Origin: Aestuariirhabdus litorea
GTDB lineage: Bacteria > Pseudomonadota > Gammaproteobacteria > Pseudomonadales > Aestuariirhabdaceae
Assembly (NCBI RefSeq): GCF_003864255.1
Contig: NZ_QWEZ01000001.1
Location: 2,046,001 to 2,110,000, forward strand
DNA: 64,000 nt
Direction of reading: 5' to 3'
Position 1 is the stretch's first letter. Each line of letters begins with the position of its first letter. The translations under genes were made by a program, and so were the position numbers. Shown here piece by piece: positions 17,726 through 26,625 of this stretch. The notes under the pieces are model-generated. The model saw only the letters and a program-made list of their open reading frames with translations, was not told the DNA's origin and did no database searches.

Positions 17726-18337
17726 TCAGGCCTCACACAGTTGAGGGCAACGGTGACAGTGCCAGCCAAAAGCCCCGATCGGCCTGACCGACTGTCCCTC
17801 TCGAGATTCGTTATTGAACTCTGAGTGAATACAAAATTCCCGCTTCATCCGCAGGCGCTCGACAATATCCCGCTTTGCCCTGAAGCTGAGTCCCCGTAGC
17901 ATCGACTCTACCGAGGCGGGCATCAGTACCTCGTAGACAGGGCCATGAAGATCGAGCAGCAGGACCTCCAACCCCATGGAACGGCAGATCGTTTGCGCAA
18001 AGGAAAACTTGCAGTCGCTCACCCCCAGGACCTGTTCGGGAAGCCACTCCAGATGAAGCATCAAAGAGCCCTTCTGCAAAGAGGCCAGTTTGTACTTGCC
18101 ATACGTGAGCGTCCGGGGTCCCCCCCCCACTCCCTCGATCATCTCGGGTAACACCTGATGAAACTTCAGCATCAGGTGGCGATCTTCCTGGAAGCGCCCG
18201 TCCGCCTGGTATCGACCGATGCGCGGGGCTTGCTGTAAACCGGCCATCAGGGTTTCCAGGTCACAGTAGCCCTCCTCGGGCCGCTGGGCCTGCTCAGCAA
18301 CCAGAAAGGGTACATCTACGAGTTCGGGCTCAATCAT
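17726..18337 (-). CDS. Unknown 203-residue protein with C-terminal Cys/His cluster
   Basis: I do not recognise this protein. It is soluble, with no signal peptide or membrane helix. The ATG at 18337 follows AGGAGAGG. Its last residues hold a compact Cys/His cluster, HCHRCPQLCEA, that could bind metal, and further Cys residues occur at about positions 24, 108 and 118. It lies directly upstream of the GGDEF-EAL gene on the same strand (59-bp gap) and downstream of the PAS-GGDEF gene, so it may be a c-di-GMP-linked partner, but no PilZ signature (RxxxR/DxSxxG) is visible. Confidence 0.65.
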   Translation of the reverse strand: MIEPELVDVPFLVAEQAQRPEEGYCDLETLMAGLQQAPRIGRYQADGRFQEDRHLMLKFHQVLPEMIEGVGGGPRTLTYGKYKLASLQKGSLMLHLEWLPEQVLGVSDCKFSFAQTICRSMGLEVLLLDLHGPVYEVLMPASVESMLRGLSFRAKRDIVERLRMKREFCIHSEFNNESREGQSVRPIGAFGWHCHRCPQLCEA

Positions 18338-18524
18338 TCAGTCCTCTCCTGCCTACGGATTAAATCCCAGAAGCGTCCTATTCGACCCGCCGGACAGCGA
18401 GCCTTCCGCCCCATTCAGCATCACGACTAGTCACCAAACGATGACAAAACAGCGCCACCCCTATAAGCGGATAGCAAAGAACCAACAATCCTGCAATAAA
18501 TACGCCACTTGCCAAAACCTCCCT

Positions 18525-20810
18525 TTAGTTGCTGTTTTTAACCGCTTCTTCAGCCTCCGCCAGACAGACGCAGTTCCTTCCTGACTCTTTTGCGCGGTAT
18601 AGAGCCTGATCTGCGCGCTTGATCATGTCATCTTCGGTAGTGCCTTCCAGAAACTGGGAAACACCAAAGCTGCAGGTGATCCTGGGGTGGGTCTCATCGT
18701 GCTCAATGGCCAGCCGCAAGCGTTCACAGATCACCAGGGCGTCCGCCTCGCTCGATTTGGGCAGCAGCAGCACGAACTCCTCCCCCCCCCAACGACCAAT
18801 GCTGTCCACCGCCCGCAGCATGTTTGATGCGCAGTCAGCCACCCGCTGAATCACCTCATCCCCAACATCGTGGCCAAAACTGTCGTTGACCTGTTTGAAA
18901 TGGTCGATATCAAAAATAACGAACGTAAAGCCGCCGCCGTAGCGCTGGCTGTAGTGAAGTTCCTTGCGCAGCTCCTGCTCGAACCGGCGCCGATTCCACA
19001 ACCCGGTCAGGCTGTCGGTGGTCGCGAGCCGCTCCAGCTCCTTCTCGAGTTCCTTACGGCGCGTGATATCTTCGAAGGTGGAAACAAAGTAGAGCGTCTC
19101 CCCATCCTCGTCACGCACCGCCGTGATGGTGATCCACTCGGGGTAAATATCGCCATTTTTGCGTTTATTCCAGACTTCGCCGCGCCAGTACCCCTGATCC
19201 AGTATCGCCTGCCACAACTGCTGGTAGAAGGTGGCATCATGGTAACCCGACTGCAGCATTCTGGGATTCTCTCCCACCACCTCCTCGGCGGAGTAACCGG
19301 TAATACGGGTAAAGGCTCCATTCACTCGCTGGATGGAACCTGACGGATCCGTCACCACCACCCCGACGTTGGTCTCAAAGGCAGCCGCAGCCAGCTTCAG
19401 CTCCCGCTCCTGCTTTTTCTGCTCCGTAATATCGACGTAATGGGAGACATATTTGACGATCTCACCCTTCTCGCCCCGCACCGCACTGATCAACAGCAGC
19501 TCGGGGAACACCTCACCGCTCTTGTGGCGGTTCATGACCTCGCCCTTCCAGAACCCCTGGGTTTTGAGCGACGACCACATGGAGGCGAAGAACGCTTCAT
19601 CATGACGCCCGGAGTTCAGGATGCTGATTTTTCTCCCGATCACTTCATCGGGCAGGTAGCCGGTGGTGCGCCCGAAGGCACCATTGACCGCCTCGACACG
19701 GCCCTCGGCATCGGTAATGCAAATAGCTTCATTGCTTTCAAACACCCCCGACACCACATCCAGCATGCGCTTGCGCAGGGTACGCTGCAGCAGGCCGCCA
19801 CTGATGTACCAGAACCACCCCATTGCCAGCAGGGTAAAGACCGCCGCCCCGCCGAGGACCACACGACGCTGGTAGGCCGTTGCCTCCTCAACCGTTGCAT
19901 CGGAGATGTAGGAGAGCAGGTAACGTTTGCGCGTGTGTTCGGAGAAGCCGAGACTGCTGTTGCGAAACACCACCATCCCCCCGGGGATCTTGACGCTGCC
20001 ACTGTCCAGCACCTGCATGCTACGCCACAGCAGCGGGTGATCCATTCCAAGGCTGTCGGACAGCCCCGACTCCGAAGGTATCGCCTGGCTGCCGATCACA
20101 TAGTCGCCCTGGTCATCCACCATGGCGTTACTGTAAAAGCCGCTACCCAGCCCCTGATAGAACCCGCCCAGCATCTGCTCAGCACGCAGAGAAAGCACCA
20201 GCAGCCCGTCCCGCTGTCCCGAGAGGTCAACCACCGGTGTAATGGCCCGCAGTACAATCTGGGGGATGGTTTCACCCTGGGCAAGGTCGATCCGGGAGAA
20301 GTAGACCTCACCGACTTCGAGGGAGGCGGCATCCTCGACAAAATAACTTTCTCCCAGATAATCCAGCTGGCTACCGGCGAAGGCCCGGTTGTTGATCGCA
20401 TCGTATTCAACCCGAACCATCTCCAACCCATAGGGGTCCAACAGGCTGATCTGGCTGTAACGCGCCTCAAACCAGGCGACCCCAACCCAATGGGTCTCCA
20501 GGGTTTGGCGGGACTGGATATCTCGCTCGGTAACGTAACTGAGCAGGGTGCTGTCCCGGGAAAGGGCCACCACCTCTTTAGCCAGGTTACCCAGACGCTC
20601 CGCCTCAAAGGCGGTATAGGCCTGCAGCTCCAGCTGGGCCGAGCGAACCAGGCGGTCGGTTTCGATCTTTTTCACCTGATTGAGGGCAAAATCGACCACC
20701 ACCAGGACAACCACCACCAGCACCGCGCTCCAATAGATAAAGTCGCGCAATTGCTGGCGCTGGAGGTGACGGCGCTCCTCTAGGGTAAGTAGATGCTCGA
20801 AACTATTCAT
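18525..20810 (-). CDS. Membrane diguanylate cyclase with Cache and two PAS domains
   Basis: The 761-residue protein has a membrane helix (about 26-44), a large extracytoplasmic Cache-like sensor (about 60-310), a second helix (about 317-336), two PAS domains (about 350-462 and 470-585) and a GGDEF domain (about 592-750). The active-site motif is WGGEEF (675-679), and the inhibitory I-site RAVD (666-669) lies at the standard five-residue distance, so product inhibition is expected. It makes c-di-GMP from two GTP. There is no clear ribosome site before the chosen ATG. It is separated by 187 bp from the unknown gene and so may have its own promoter. Confidence 0.9.
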   Translation of the reverse strand: MNSFEHLLTLEERRHLQRQQLRDFIYWSAVLVVVVLVVVDFALNQVKKIETDRLVRSAQLELQAYTAFEAERLGNLAKEVVALSRDSTLLSYVTERDIQSRQTLETHWVGVAWFEARYSQISLLDPYGLEMVRVEYDAINNRAFAGSQLDYLGESYFVEDAASLEVGEVYFSRIDLAQGETIPQIVLRAITPVVDLSGQRDGLLVLSLRAEQMLGGFYQGLGSGFYSNAMVDDQGDYVIGSQAIPSESGLSDSLGMDHPLLWRSMQVLDSGSVKIPGGMVVFRNSSLGFSEHTRKRYLLSYISDATVEEATAYQRRVVLGGAAVFTLLAMGWFWYISGGLLQRTLRKRMLDVVSGVFESNEAICITDAEGRVEAVNGAFGRTTGYLPDEVIGRKISILNSGRHDEAFFASMWSSLKTQGFWKGEVMNRHKSGEVFPELLLISAVRGEKGEIVKYVSHYVDITEQKKQERELKLAAAAFETNVGVVVTDPSGSIQRVNGAFTRITGYSAEEVVGENPRMLQSGYHDATFYQQLWQAILDQGYWRGEVWNKRKNGDIYPEWITITAVRDEDGETLYFVSTFEDITRRKELEKELERLATTDSLTGLWNRRRFEQELRKELHYSQRYGGGFTFVIFDIDHFKQVNDSFGHDVGDEVIQRVADCASNMLRAVDSIGRWGGEEFVLLLPKSSEADALVICERLRLAIEHDETHPRITCSFGVSQFLEGTTEDDMIKRADQALYRAKESGRNCVCLAEAEEAVKNSN

Positions 20811-21028
20811 AAACGAGGGGAGGGCCCCCCTAAATCACGTCATGATACATGGTCAAACAATACAGGCTGATCCCCGGCGAAACAACCAAAGGCTTGGGCC
20901 CTGTAATAAAACAGCCATAAACCTCCAACGCCCTGTGATAAGAGCCCCAAGGCGGTGTTTAGGTTGATAAAAAATCGACCTCACTCTCCCCATCACCCTC
21001 CACAGGGTGTACCCTTAGGATCTGAATA

Positions 21029-21934
21029 ATGCTTCGAATGAACATCCCGAATAGAGAGACCATGAGCTATCCTCGCCCCCTCCTGATTGCCGCCATTACC
21101 GGCTGTATAGGCGTCAGCCAGCCGCTGAGCGCAGCCGACAGCCACACCGCCGACTCCATGGACGGTCACACGATCTACCAGAACTACTGCTCCGTTTGCC
21201 ACGGGGACAAGGGGAATGGTCAATCGCGGGCTACCGGCGGGCTATCCGTCCCCCCCCGTGACTTTACCTCCCTGCAGTCGGCCCAGGAGCTCACCCGGGA
21301 GCGCATGATCTTCTCGATCTCCTACGGGCGCCCCAATACCCCGATGACCAGCTGGATCAACCGTCTGGGCGAAGAGCGAATCGAGATTGTGGTGGACTAT
21401 ATCCGCAACACCTTTATGCCGCTCGACCAGCTCGCCGCCAACCGCGCAACGGATGAATCCACCCCGGCCGGGCACGATGACCACTCCGCCATGGGCCCTA
21501 TGGACGGTGGTGACAACGACCACAGCTCCGGCGCCATAGGCGAGGAGCATGAACACGAGTTCAAGGTGGCTGATATGAGCCTGGGCATGCCGATGGGGCT
21601 CGAAGGCAAGGCAGCCTGGGGCAAGCTGTTCTACGACAGCACCTGCGCTAACTGCCATGGTACCGAGGGGGATGGAAACGGACCCCGTTCAACCTTCATC
21701 TTCCCCAAACCACGGGACTTCCACCACCCGGCGGCGCAGCAACAGCTCAACCGCCCCCACCTGTTTGATGCCATCGCCCAGGGTAGCCACGGCTCCGAAA
21801 TGCCCGCCTGGGATAAAGTGCTGACCTACCAGGAGGTAGCCCACGTCACCGAATACGTCTTCACCGCCTTTATCCGCCCGGACCTGGCAGAGGACGCCGA
21901 AGGGGCACTGCAGTCAGAGCACAGCAAGCACTAA
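21029..21934 (+). CDS. Periplasmic diheme c-type cytochrome with His-rich linker
   Basis: Two cytochrome-c folds carry CSVCH (54-58) and CANCH (206-210), with likely Met ligands in NTPMTSW and SEMPAW. A His/Asp-rich linker (about 149-177, many HD, DH and EHEHE pairs) joins them and might bind metal. The start at 21029 has TAGGA eight bases upstream; the ATG at 21062, without a good ribosome site, is an alternative. Both give a signal peptide. The first domain resembles that of the triheme cytochrome at 1-2 kb (PPRDFTSL). It faces the ethylbenzene-dehydrogenase-like haem protein across a shared terminator, hinting at one electron pathway. Confidence 0.85.
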   Translation: MLRMNIPNRETMSYPRPLLIAAITGCIGVSQPLSAADSHTADSMDGHTIYQNYCSVCHGDKGNGQSRATGGLSVPPRDFTSLQSAQELTRERMIFSISYGRPNTPMTSWINRLGEERIEIVVDYIRNTFMPLDQLAANRATDESTPAGHDDHSAMGPMDGGDNDHSSGAIGEEHEHEFKVADMSLGMPMGLEGKAAWGKLFYDSTCANCHGTEGDGNGPRSTFIFPKPRDFHHPAAQQQLNRPHLFDAIAQGSHGSEMPAWDKVLTYQEVAHVTEYVFTAFIRPDLAEDAEGALQSEHSKH

Positions 21935-21958
21935 CATTAATAGCGCGTTGCTCAGGCA

Positions 21959-21991
21959 AAAAAAAACACCGGCCTGACCGGTGTTTTTTTT
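21959..21991. terminator. Bidirectional rho-independent terminator
   Basis: Stem AACACCGG (21965-21972), loop CCTGA, stem CCGGTGTT (21978-21985), then T run; an A run lies on the other side. It serves both convergent cytochrome genes. Confidence 0.9.
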
Positions 21992-21997
21992 GCTTCT

Positions 21998-23497
21998 TTA
22001 CTGCCCAAAGGGGGTATAGCGGGTCTGCAACCAGGCGGCTATATCTTCCGCCTCCTGGGCCGTCAACGTGACATAGGGCATCAAGGCTGCCGGTGGCTGC
22101 TCATCCCACTTTTTAAGCTCATGTATCACATTTTGCTGGCGACTCGGGCGCAGGATAGAGGCCGCATTCAGGATAGCCTGTGCCGAGGTACGCTGGTTAC
22201 GGGGGTAATCCCAGGTCTCTCCGTTAAAGGTCCCCTCGCCATTTTCACCGTGACAGGCGGAGCAGGCCTTCTCCTTGAAGAGTTGTGCGCCACGCTCAAT
22301 ATCGCCCCGCACCACCAGCTCATCCACAGGGGGAGGGGCATCCGCACCGGGGGTGAACTGGCGATCGTGCTGCTGGTCAGCGGTGACCAGTTTACGCTTC
22401 AACTCCAGGGTCCAGCGCCCTGTAGCCTCATCAAAACGGGCGTCGCTGTAGACATCGTTACGGCTTCCCTGACCCGGGGTGCCTATGTAGTAGGGCAGGG
22501 AAACCCCTTCAGCGAACTGCATATCCTCGGTAATCGGAATGAGGTCCGCCTCGACAAGGCGCTCGGTCCTGAAGCCAGGGATGGTGTAAGAACCCGATTC
22601 CAGGTCACCCCGGTGAACGTATTGCGGGCGGAACGGCTTGGTCAGGGCGTTATCGATAAAGGGCTCGTTGCCCTCATCACCTTTACGCCCGTTGTAACTT
22701 TCCAGGCCATACTCCACGCGGCCATCCCAGAGCGTATTCATGGGCAGGTGCCGGGTAGCGGTCCAGTGCCACAGGTCCGCGATATCACCCTCAACAGTGG
22801 TGTGCATCGCAGCCGAGCCATCGCCTATTCCCGCCTTGGCAGGGTCCCCACTCACGGCGAGGTTGGCATGGCAGTAGCCACCACACCCCTGGCCACCGCT
22901 TTTGAAGTTACCCTGACGATCCACCATCGGGAACATAAAGAAGGCGCGGTCCTCGCTTTCCACACCCTGCATACGGTCATTGCGGTTCACCGCCGTCGCC
23001 GCAGCGGTACCGGGCCGGAAAGGGGTAAGGGGCATGGGTACCCACTGTCCGCCCCTGTAGACCCAACGATTACGATTGATGGAGGCATCGCCGTTGGCAT
23101 CCTCCCACTGCACCACAAAATAGAGGTACTCGCCGTCCCAGGCGGAGCCCAACAGGATGTCGGTGGGGGTCGCATCACGGTGATTGCTGAGGGGATAGTT
23201 ATTCATCACCCGGGGCTTGATCAGGGTGAAGCGCGACGAGTCCCACTCATCAGCCACCCCGTCTGCAGTTATCTGGCCCGGTTCGACGCGGACCGACTGC
23301 ACCGTCCTGGGGTGCTGGGAAGCTCCCGCCTCCCTGGGGGAAAAGTCGAGATACAGCAGGTTTTCCCCATAATGATTATGGGAGTTTTCGGTGATGGCCA
23401 TGGAGAAATAGGTATTGGCCGGTCGCTCGGCGGCCCAGGCGATAGATGATGCCACCAACAGGGGGGTTAACAGCCCCGGTCCAACAATTTTTTTCAT
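21998..23497 (-). CDS. Ethylbenzene-dehydrogenase-like haem protein with C-terminal cytochrome c domain
   Basis: The ATG at 23497 (AAGGG seven bases upstream) gives 499 residues with a signal peptide ending SIAWAAE. The first part (about 60-380) matches the haem-binding family typified by the gamma subunit of ethylbenzene/DMSO-type dehydrogenases (DGVADEWDSSRF, WDGEYLYFVVQWED, DLWHWTATR). It holds an unusual CX3CH motif, CGGYCH (205-210). The C-terminal cytochrome-c domain (about 395-495) has CSACH (412-416). The protein is periplasmic and probably carries a b-type and a c-type haem. No molybdenum catalytic subunit is encoded nearby, so its donor is unknown. Confidence 0.8.
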   Translation of the reverse strand: MKKIVGPGLLTPLLVASSIAWAAERPANTYFSMAITENSHNHYGENLLYLDFSPREAGASQHPRTVQSVRVEPGQITADGVADEWDSSRFTLIKPRVMNNYPLSNHRDATPTDILLGSAWDGEYLYFVVQWEDANGDASINRNRWVYRGGQWVPMPLTPFRPGTAAATAVNRNDRMQGVESEDRAFFMFPMVDRQGNFKSGGQGCGGYCHANLAVSGDPAKAGIGDGSAAMHTTVEGDIADLWHWTATRHLPMNTLWDGRVEYGLESYNGRKGDEGNEPFIDNALTKPFRPQYVHRGDLESGSYTIPGFRTERLVEADLIPITEDMQFAEGVSLPYYIGTPGQGSRNDVYSDARFDEATGRWTLELKRKLVTADQQHDRQFTPGADAPPPVDELVVRGDIERGAQLFKEKACSACHGENGEGTFNGETWDYPRNQRTSAQAILNAASILRPSRQQNVIHELKKWDEQPPAALMPYVTLTAQEAEDIAAWLQTRYTPFGQ

Positions 23498-23698
23498 TCC
23501 ACGACCCTTTTCATTCGATCCAAACGACTCTTTTAGGCTGCCACATCCCAACCCTGAGGGTGCGAGCCAAAGCTGTCGCCGTAGTTTGATAGAGTGGCTC
23601 GGGAGGTGCAAGTTCAAATAACCCTTCCCGCCCTCCCTGAGGCTTCAAGGCCGGACAACCGGTAACGGTCGGCATGGCCTCCTCCATTGAAACCGGGA

Positions 23699-23896
23699 CT
23701 AGCGAGACCCCGCTAGGGATCTTCCCAGCTCCACGGCTCGCTGGTTGGCCATCCTGACCACCTGGCGCTTCTCCTCCTCTCCCATCTCCCGCCAACGCAT
23801 AATCTCCTGATCGGTTCTGTAACAGCCGATACAGATATCCTCCTCATTCAAGGCACAGATACTGACACAGGGGGAGGCAACCGGAGACTTATCCAT
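23699..23896 (-). CDS. DUF1289 small cysteine-rich protein
   Basis: The 65-residue protein has the full DUF1289 pattern: CVSICALNEEDICIGCYRT followed by EIMRWREMG. The four cysteines at fixed spacing suggest metal or Fe-S binding, but the function is not established. It begins two bases after the end of the gamma carbonic anhydrase coding region in transcription order, so the pair are cotranscribed as carbonic anhydrase then DUF1289. Confidence 0.9.
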   Translation of the reverse strand: MDKSPVASPCVSICALNEEDICIGCYRTDQEIMRWREMGEEEKRQVVRMANQRAVELGRSLAGSR

Positions 23897-23898
23897 GG

Positions 23899-24441
23899 CT
23901 AAACATCCTTCTCAAAGCGTGGGTCAGGCTGGAGCTCTTTGCGGTAGCGCCGGGCGTTTTCGACGTAGTGGTGGGCACCCACCGCCAGCATCTGCTGCTG
24001 GCTTTCACTCAACTGCTTCACCACCTTGCCAGGCGACCCCATCACAACAGAGCCATCGGGAATCTCCTTACCTTCCGGCACCAGCGCATTGGCTCCGATA
24101 ATGCAGTTTCTGCCAATCTTCGCACCGTTAAGTACCACCGCATTGATTCCGACCAGGGAGCCATCACCGATTTCGCAGCCATGCAGCATCACCTTATGAC
24201 CAATAGTTACATTTTTCCCAACGGTCAGCGGAAATCCAGGGTCGGTGTGCAACACGGATCCATCCTGGACATTGCTGTTTTCTCCAATGGTAATGAGTTC
24301 ATTGTCTCCACGGATGACGGCATTGAACCAGACACTGGCGTTGGCTTCGAGTCGGACCGATCCGATCAGGATCGCACTATCGGCCACATAGTATTCCTGG
24401 TTAGCGGTTTCTAGCTTACGCTCTTCCAGCTGATAGATCAT
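23899..24441 (-). CDS. Gamma carbonic anhydrase-family hexapeptide-repeat protein
   Basis: The 180-residue protein is a left-handed beta-helix of hexapeptide repeats (about 20-145) with the family landmarks [24 protein letters not shown] and [12 protein letters not shown], which supply the three zinc-binding histidines. Proteins of this YrdA/PaaY group are cytosolic trimers; some hydrate CO2 and others have thioesterase or no known activity. The C-terminal helix is typical. It lies just upstream of DUF1289 on the same strand. Confidence 0.88.
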   Translation of the reverse strand: MIYQLEERKLETANQEYYVADSAILIGSVRLEANASVWFNAVIRGDNELITIGENSNVQDGSVLHTDPGFPLTVGKNVTIGHKVMLHGCEIGDGSLVGINAVVLNGAKIGRNCIIGANALVPEGKEIPDGSVVMGSPGKVVKQLSESQQQMLAVGAHHYVENARRYRKELQPDPRFEKDV

Positions 24442-24499
24442 AAGGCATCCTTAATAGAAAGATTGATTTGGAAAAGGTTAATAATGGGCGGTGGCCGCC

Positions 24500-25117
24500 T
24501 TAGCGGGTCAGGTTATCGGCACTGAGCTGGGGGACGTCGAGTGGAATATTGGCATCGAAGGCTACGTTTAACAGCTCCACCAACATAACCGCAGTCAGAC
24601 CCCAGATCTGGTACCCCTCATACTCATAGGCGGGCACATGGTAGGTCTTTTGCTGAAATCGTATCGGGTCGGTGCGCAAGCGATTATCCTGCAGGAAAAA
24701 GGCCAGGGGTACTGAGAAGATGCTCTCGAGCTCATCCGGGTTGGGGTAGAGTTCCGCATCCGGCGGAATCATCCCGACAAAGGGCGTCACCTTGATACCA
24801 AAACGGGAAACCAGGGGGCCCAACTCGCCCAGATGCACCACACTCGAGGGCTCCAGACCAATCTCCTCGTGACTTTCACGCAGCGCGGTGTGCCACAGGT
24901 CCTTATCACCCGCCTCCCACTTGCCTCCGGGAAAGGCCACCTCGCCGCTGTGGGTCGATAGCTGGCTGGACCTCAGGGTCAACACCATCTCCAAAATCCC
25001 CCCCCGCTCCCGCAGGGGAATTAAAACTCCCGCCTCGGGCAACTCTGTATCGACCCCCCTTGAAAAAAGAGCGCGCGGCTGATGTTGCTGCATTCGGGCG
25101 GTCAATTGCTTGATCAT
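24500..25117 (-). CDS. nudL: CoA pyrophosphatase-type Nudix hydrolase
   Basis: The start at 25117 (AGGA four bases upstream) gives 205 residues, the usual length of the CoA pyrophosphatase family. The family signature LTLRSSQLSTHSGEVAFPGG runs into the Nudix box GGKWEAGD...RESHEEIGL, where the Glu residues bind Mg. The expected reaction splits CoA into 3',5'-ADP and phosphopantetheine. A longer in-frame reading to 25234 exists but lacks a ribosome site. It stands 58 bp from the carbonic anhydrase gene and may be in the same transcript. Confidence 0.85.
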   Translation of the reverse strand: MIKQLTARMQQHQPRALFSRGVDTELPEAGVLIPLRERGGILEMVLTLRSSQLSTHSGEVAFPGGKWEAGDKDLWHTALRESHEEIGLEPSSVVHLGELGPLVSRFGIKVTPFVGMIPPDAELYPNPDELESIFSVPLAFFLQDNRLRTDPIRFQQKTYHVPAYEYEGYQIWGLTAVMLVELLNVAFDANIPLDVPQLSADNLTR

Positions 25118-25335
25118 GATGTCCTGCGATGAGAGCGGCAAAAACAGCGGCCACTTATCCGGTTCGGGGAGCCCCATTATTGCCAGAAGCTGGCGGGACT
25201 TCAATCTCCACCCCTCTGCCTTGAGAAATATCAACCAAGGGCACTTATAGCAAAACAGTCAAGTTCTTATGTATACAAGCGCAGATATGCTTTCTAGTAT
25301 CTAGGGTAAGGCCAACCACAGTGCGGGAGGCAGTT

Positions 25336-25659
25336 TTGACCGACATACCCTCATTTGATGAGTTGATGCAGCTGGTGCAATCCGATCCCGAGCAGTTCGA
25401 CGCCCTCAAGGCGCGGCTGATCGATCAGCAGATACAGGATGCCCCCCGGCATCTTCAATCCCGCTTGCGCAGCGTCCAGTTCCAGGCCGATATAAAGACT
25501 CGCAACAGTACCAACCCCGTCAGCCGTTGCGTTGTGCTCTCCAACCTGATGCACGAAGCACTCGACTCGCTGGGCGAGGTGATTAGTAACCCCTACGCCT
25601 ACCTCCAAAACAGGGCCAACGTTTACCCCCTGAGGGCGAGTCGCTCCAGCCATCGCTAG
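25336..25659 (+). CDS. DUF3135 family protein (TTG start)
   Basis: The 107-residue soluble protein matches DUF3135: FDELMQLVQSDPEQFDALKARL, APRHLQSRLRSVQFQAD and NPVSRCVVLSNLMHEALDSL are the conserved blocks. The TTG at 25336 is chosen because GGGAGG lies five bases upstream; an in-frame GTG at 25321 would bury that site inside the gene. Function is unknown. It diverges from the CoA pyrophosphatase gene and precedes a Nudix gene by 100 bp. Confidence 0.75.
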   Translation: MTDIPSFDELMQLVQSDPEQFDALKARLIDQQIQDAPRHLQSRLRSVQFQADIKTRNSTNPVSRCVVLSNLMHEALDSLGEVISNPYAYLQNRANVYPLRASRSSHR

Positions 25660-25759
25660 CCTTGGCCGCTGTCCGGGCCCGAAGGGGTCTGGTTTCTGGC
25701 CGTTTCTTTTTTCTTATCTCCTTTTATACTGGAGTGGCTCGCGACTTAACGGGGGAAGC

Positions 25760-26305
25760 ATGAAGTTTTGCAGTCAATGTGGCGCGTCGGTTCGCCTCAC
25801 CACCCCCCCGGGGGACAACCGGCCCCGCTACGTCTGTTCCAGCTGCCACCTGATCCACTATCAAAACCCAAGGATCGTCACCGGCTGCATCCCCATCTAT
25901 GGTGATAAGGTATTGTTGTGTAAACGCGCCATCGAACCCCGCTACGGATACTGGACCCTACCGGCCGGCTTTATGGAAAACGGAGAGAGTTGCGAAGAGG
26001 GGGCCACCCGGGAAACCCTTGAAGAGGCCTGTGCTGAGGTCAGGGAGCTGCAGCTTTATACGATGTTCAGCCTCCCCCATATCGACCAGGTGCACCTCTT
26101 CTATCTGGCACAGATGAGCTCTGAGAACTACGCGGCTGGTACGGAAAGCCTTGAGGTCCAGCTGCTTTCCGAGCAGGAGATCCCCTGGGATGAGCTCGCC
26201 TTTCCCACTATCGGGCGCACCCTGCGCCACTTCTTTGCCGACCGGCAACACAACCACTTCCCGGTGCGCTCCGAAGCCCTGCTGAGACCAGTGCGCGCCA
26301 ACTGA
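25760..26305 (+). CDS. Zinc-ribbon Nudix hydrolase
   Basis: The 181-residue protein starts with a zinc ribbon (CSQCG ... CSSCH, residues 4-30). The Nudix domain has the box GFMENGESCEEGATRETLEEACAEV, slightly changed at the end where the usual Gly of EExGU is Ala-Cys. Such short NudC-relatives hydrolyse nucleoside diphosphate compounds such as NADH or ADP-ribose; the true substrate is not clear from sequence. Its stop abuts the stop of the convergent NIF3-like gene with no gap. Confidence 0.85.
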   Translation: MKFCSQCGASVRLTTPPGDNRPRYVCSSCHLIHYQNPRIVTGCIPIYGDKVLLCKRAIEPRYGYWTLPAGFMENGESCEEGATRETLEEACAEVRELQLYTMFSLPHIDQVHLFYLAQMSSENYAAGTESLEVQLLSEQEIPWDELAFPTIGRTLRHFFADRQHNHFPVRSEALLRPVRAN

Positions 26306-26617
26306 CTAGAAGTCGGCCAGGGGCCACACCTCGTAGGCGGGAGTCTCATAGGGGTGGGCCTGCCTGAGGGCCGCCACCGCCGTGGCTATGCAATCATCAG
26401 CACAGACCATCTCCACCTTGAACTCGGGCACCCGTTCCAGCACACCCGGGCTTCCGGTGAAGGGGTCCGCCCCGGCCAGGGGCATGAACTGCCCCTCACC
26501 CCGGATTTGCCAGGCACAGCGGGCATAGTCCCCGAGGGTGCCGGCACCGGCCGCAAACAGCGCCTCTTTCACCGCCTCAAGGTGGCTTTCAGGCACGAAG
26601 AATGCAATCTTATACAT
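26306..26617 (-). CDS. NIF3/YqfO C-terminal-like protein
   Basis: The 103-residue protein matches the free-standing YqfO insertion domain found with NIF3 proteins: YKIAFFVPESHLEAVKEALFAAGAG, CAWQIRGEGQFMPL and HPYETPAYEV. The fold resembles PII/CutA ferredoxin-like trimers. Its role is unknown. It follows the Deg-type protease gene by 8 bp in coordinates but is transcribed before it, so the pair probably share a transcript. Confidence 0.85.
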   Translation of the reverse strand: MYKIAFFVPESHLEAVKEALFAAGAGTLGDYARCAWQIRGEGQFMPLAGADPFTGSPGVLERVPEFKVEMVCADDCIATAVAALRQAHPYETPAYEVWPLADF

Positions 26618-26625
26618 CGCTGCTC

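Noticed and set aside
19440-20783. A 447-codon open frame opposite the PAS-GGDEF gene
   Set aside because: Antisense shadow of a gene with intact catalytic motifs.
20964-20978. TTGATAAAAAATCGA as a second FNR-type site upstream of the diheme cytochrome
   Set aside because: The half-sites are five bases apart, not four, and the second half differs from ATCAA.
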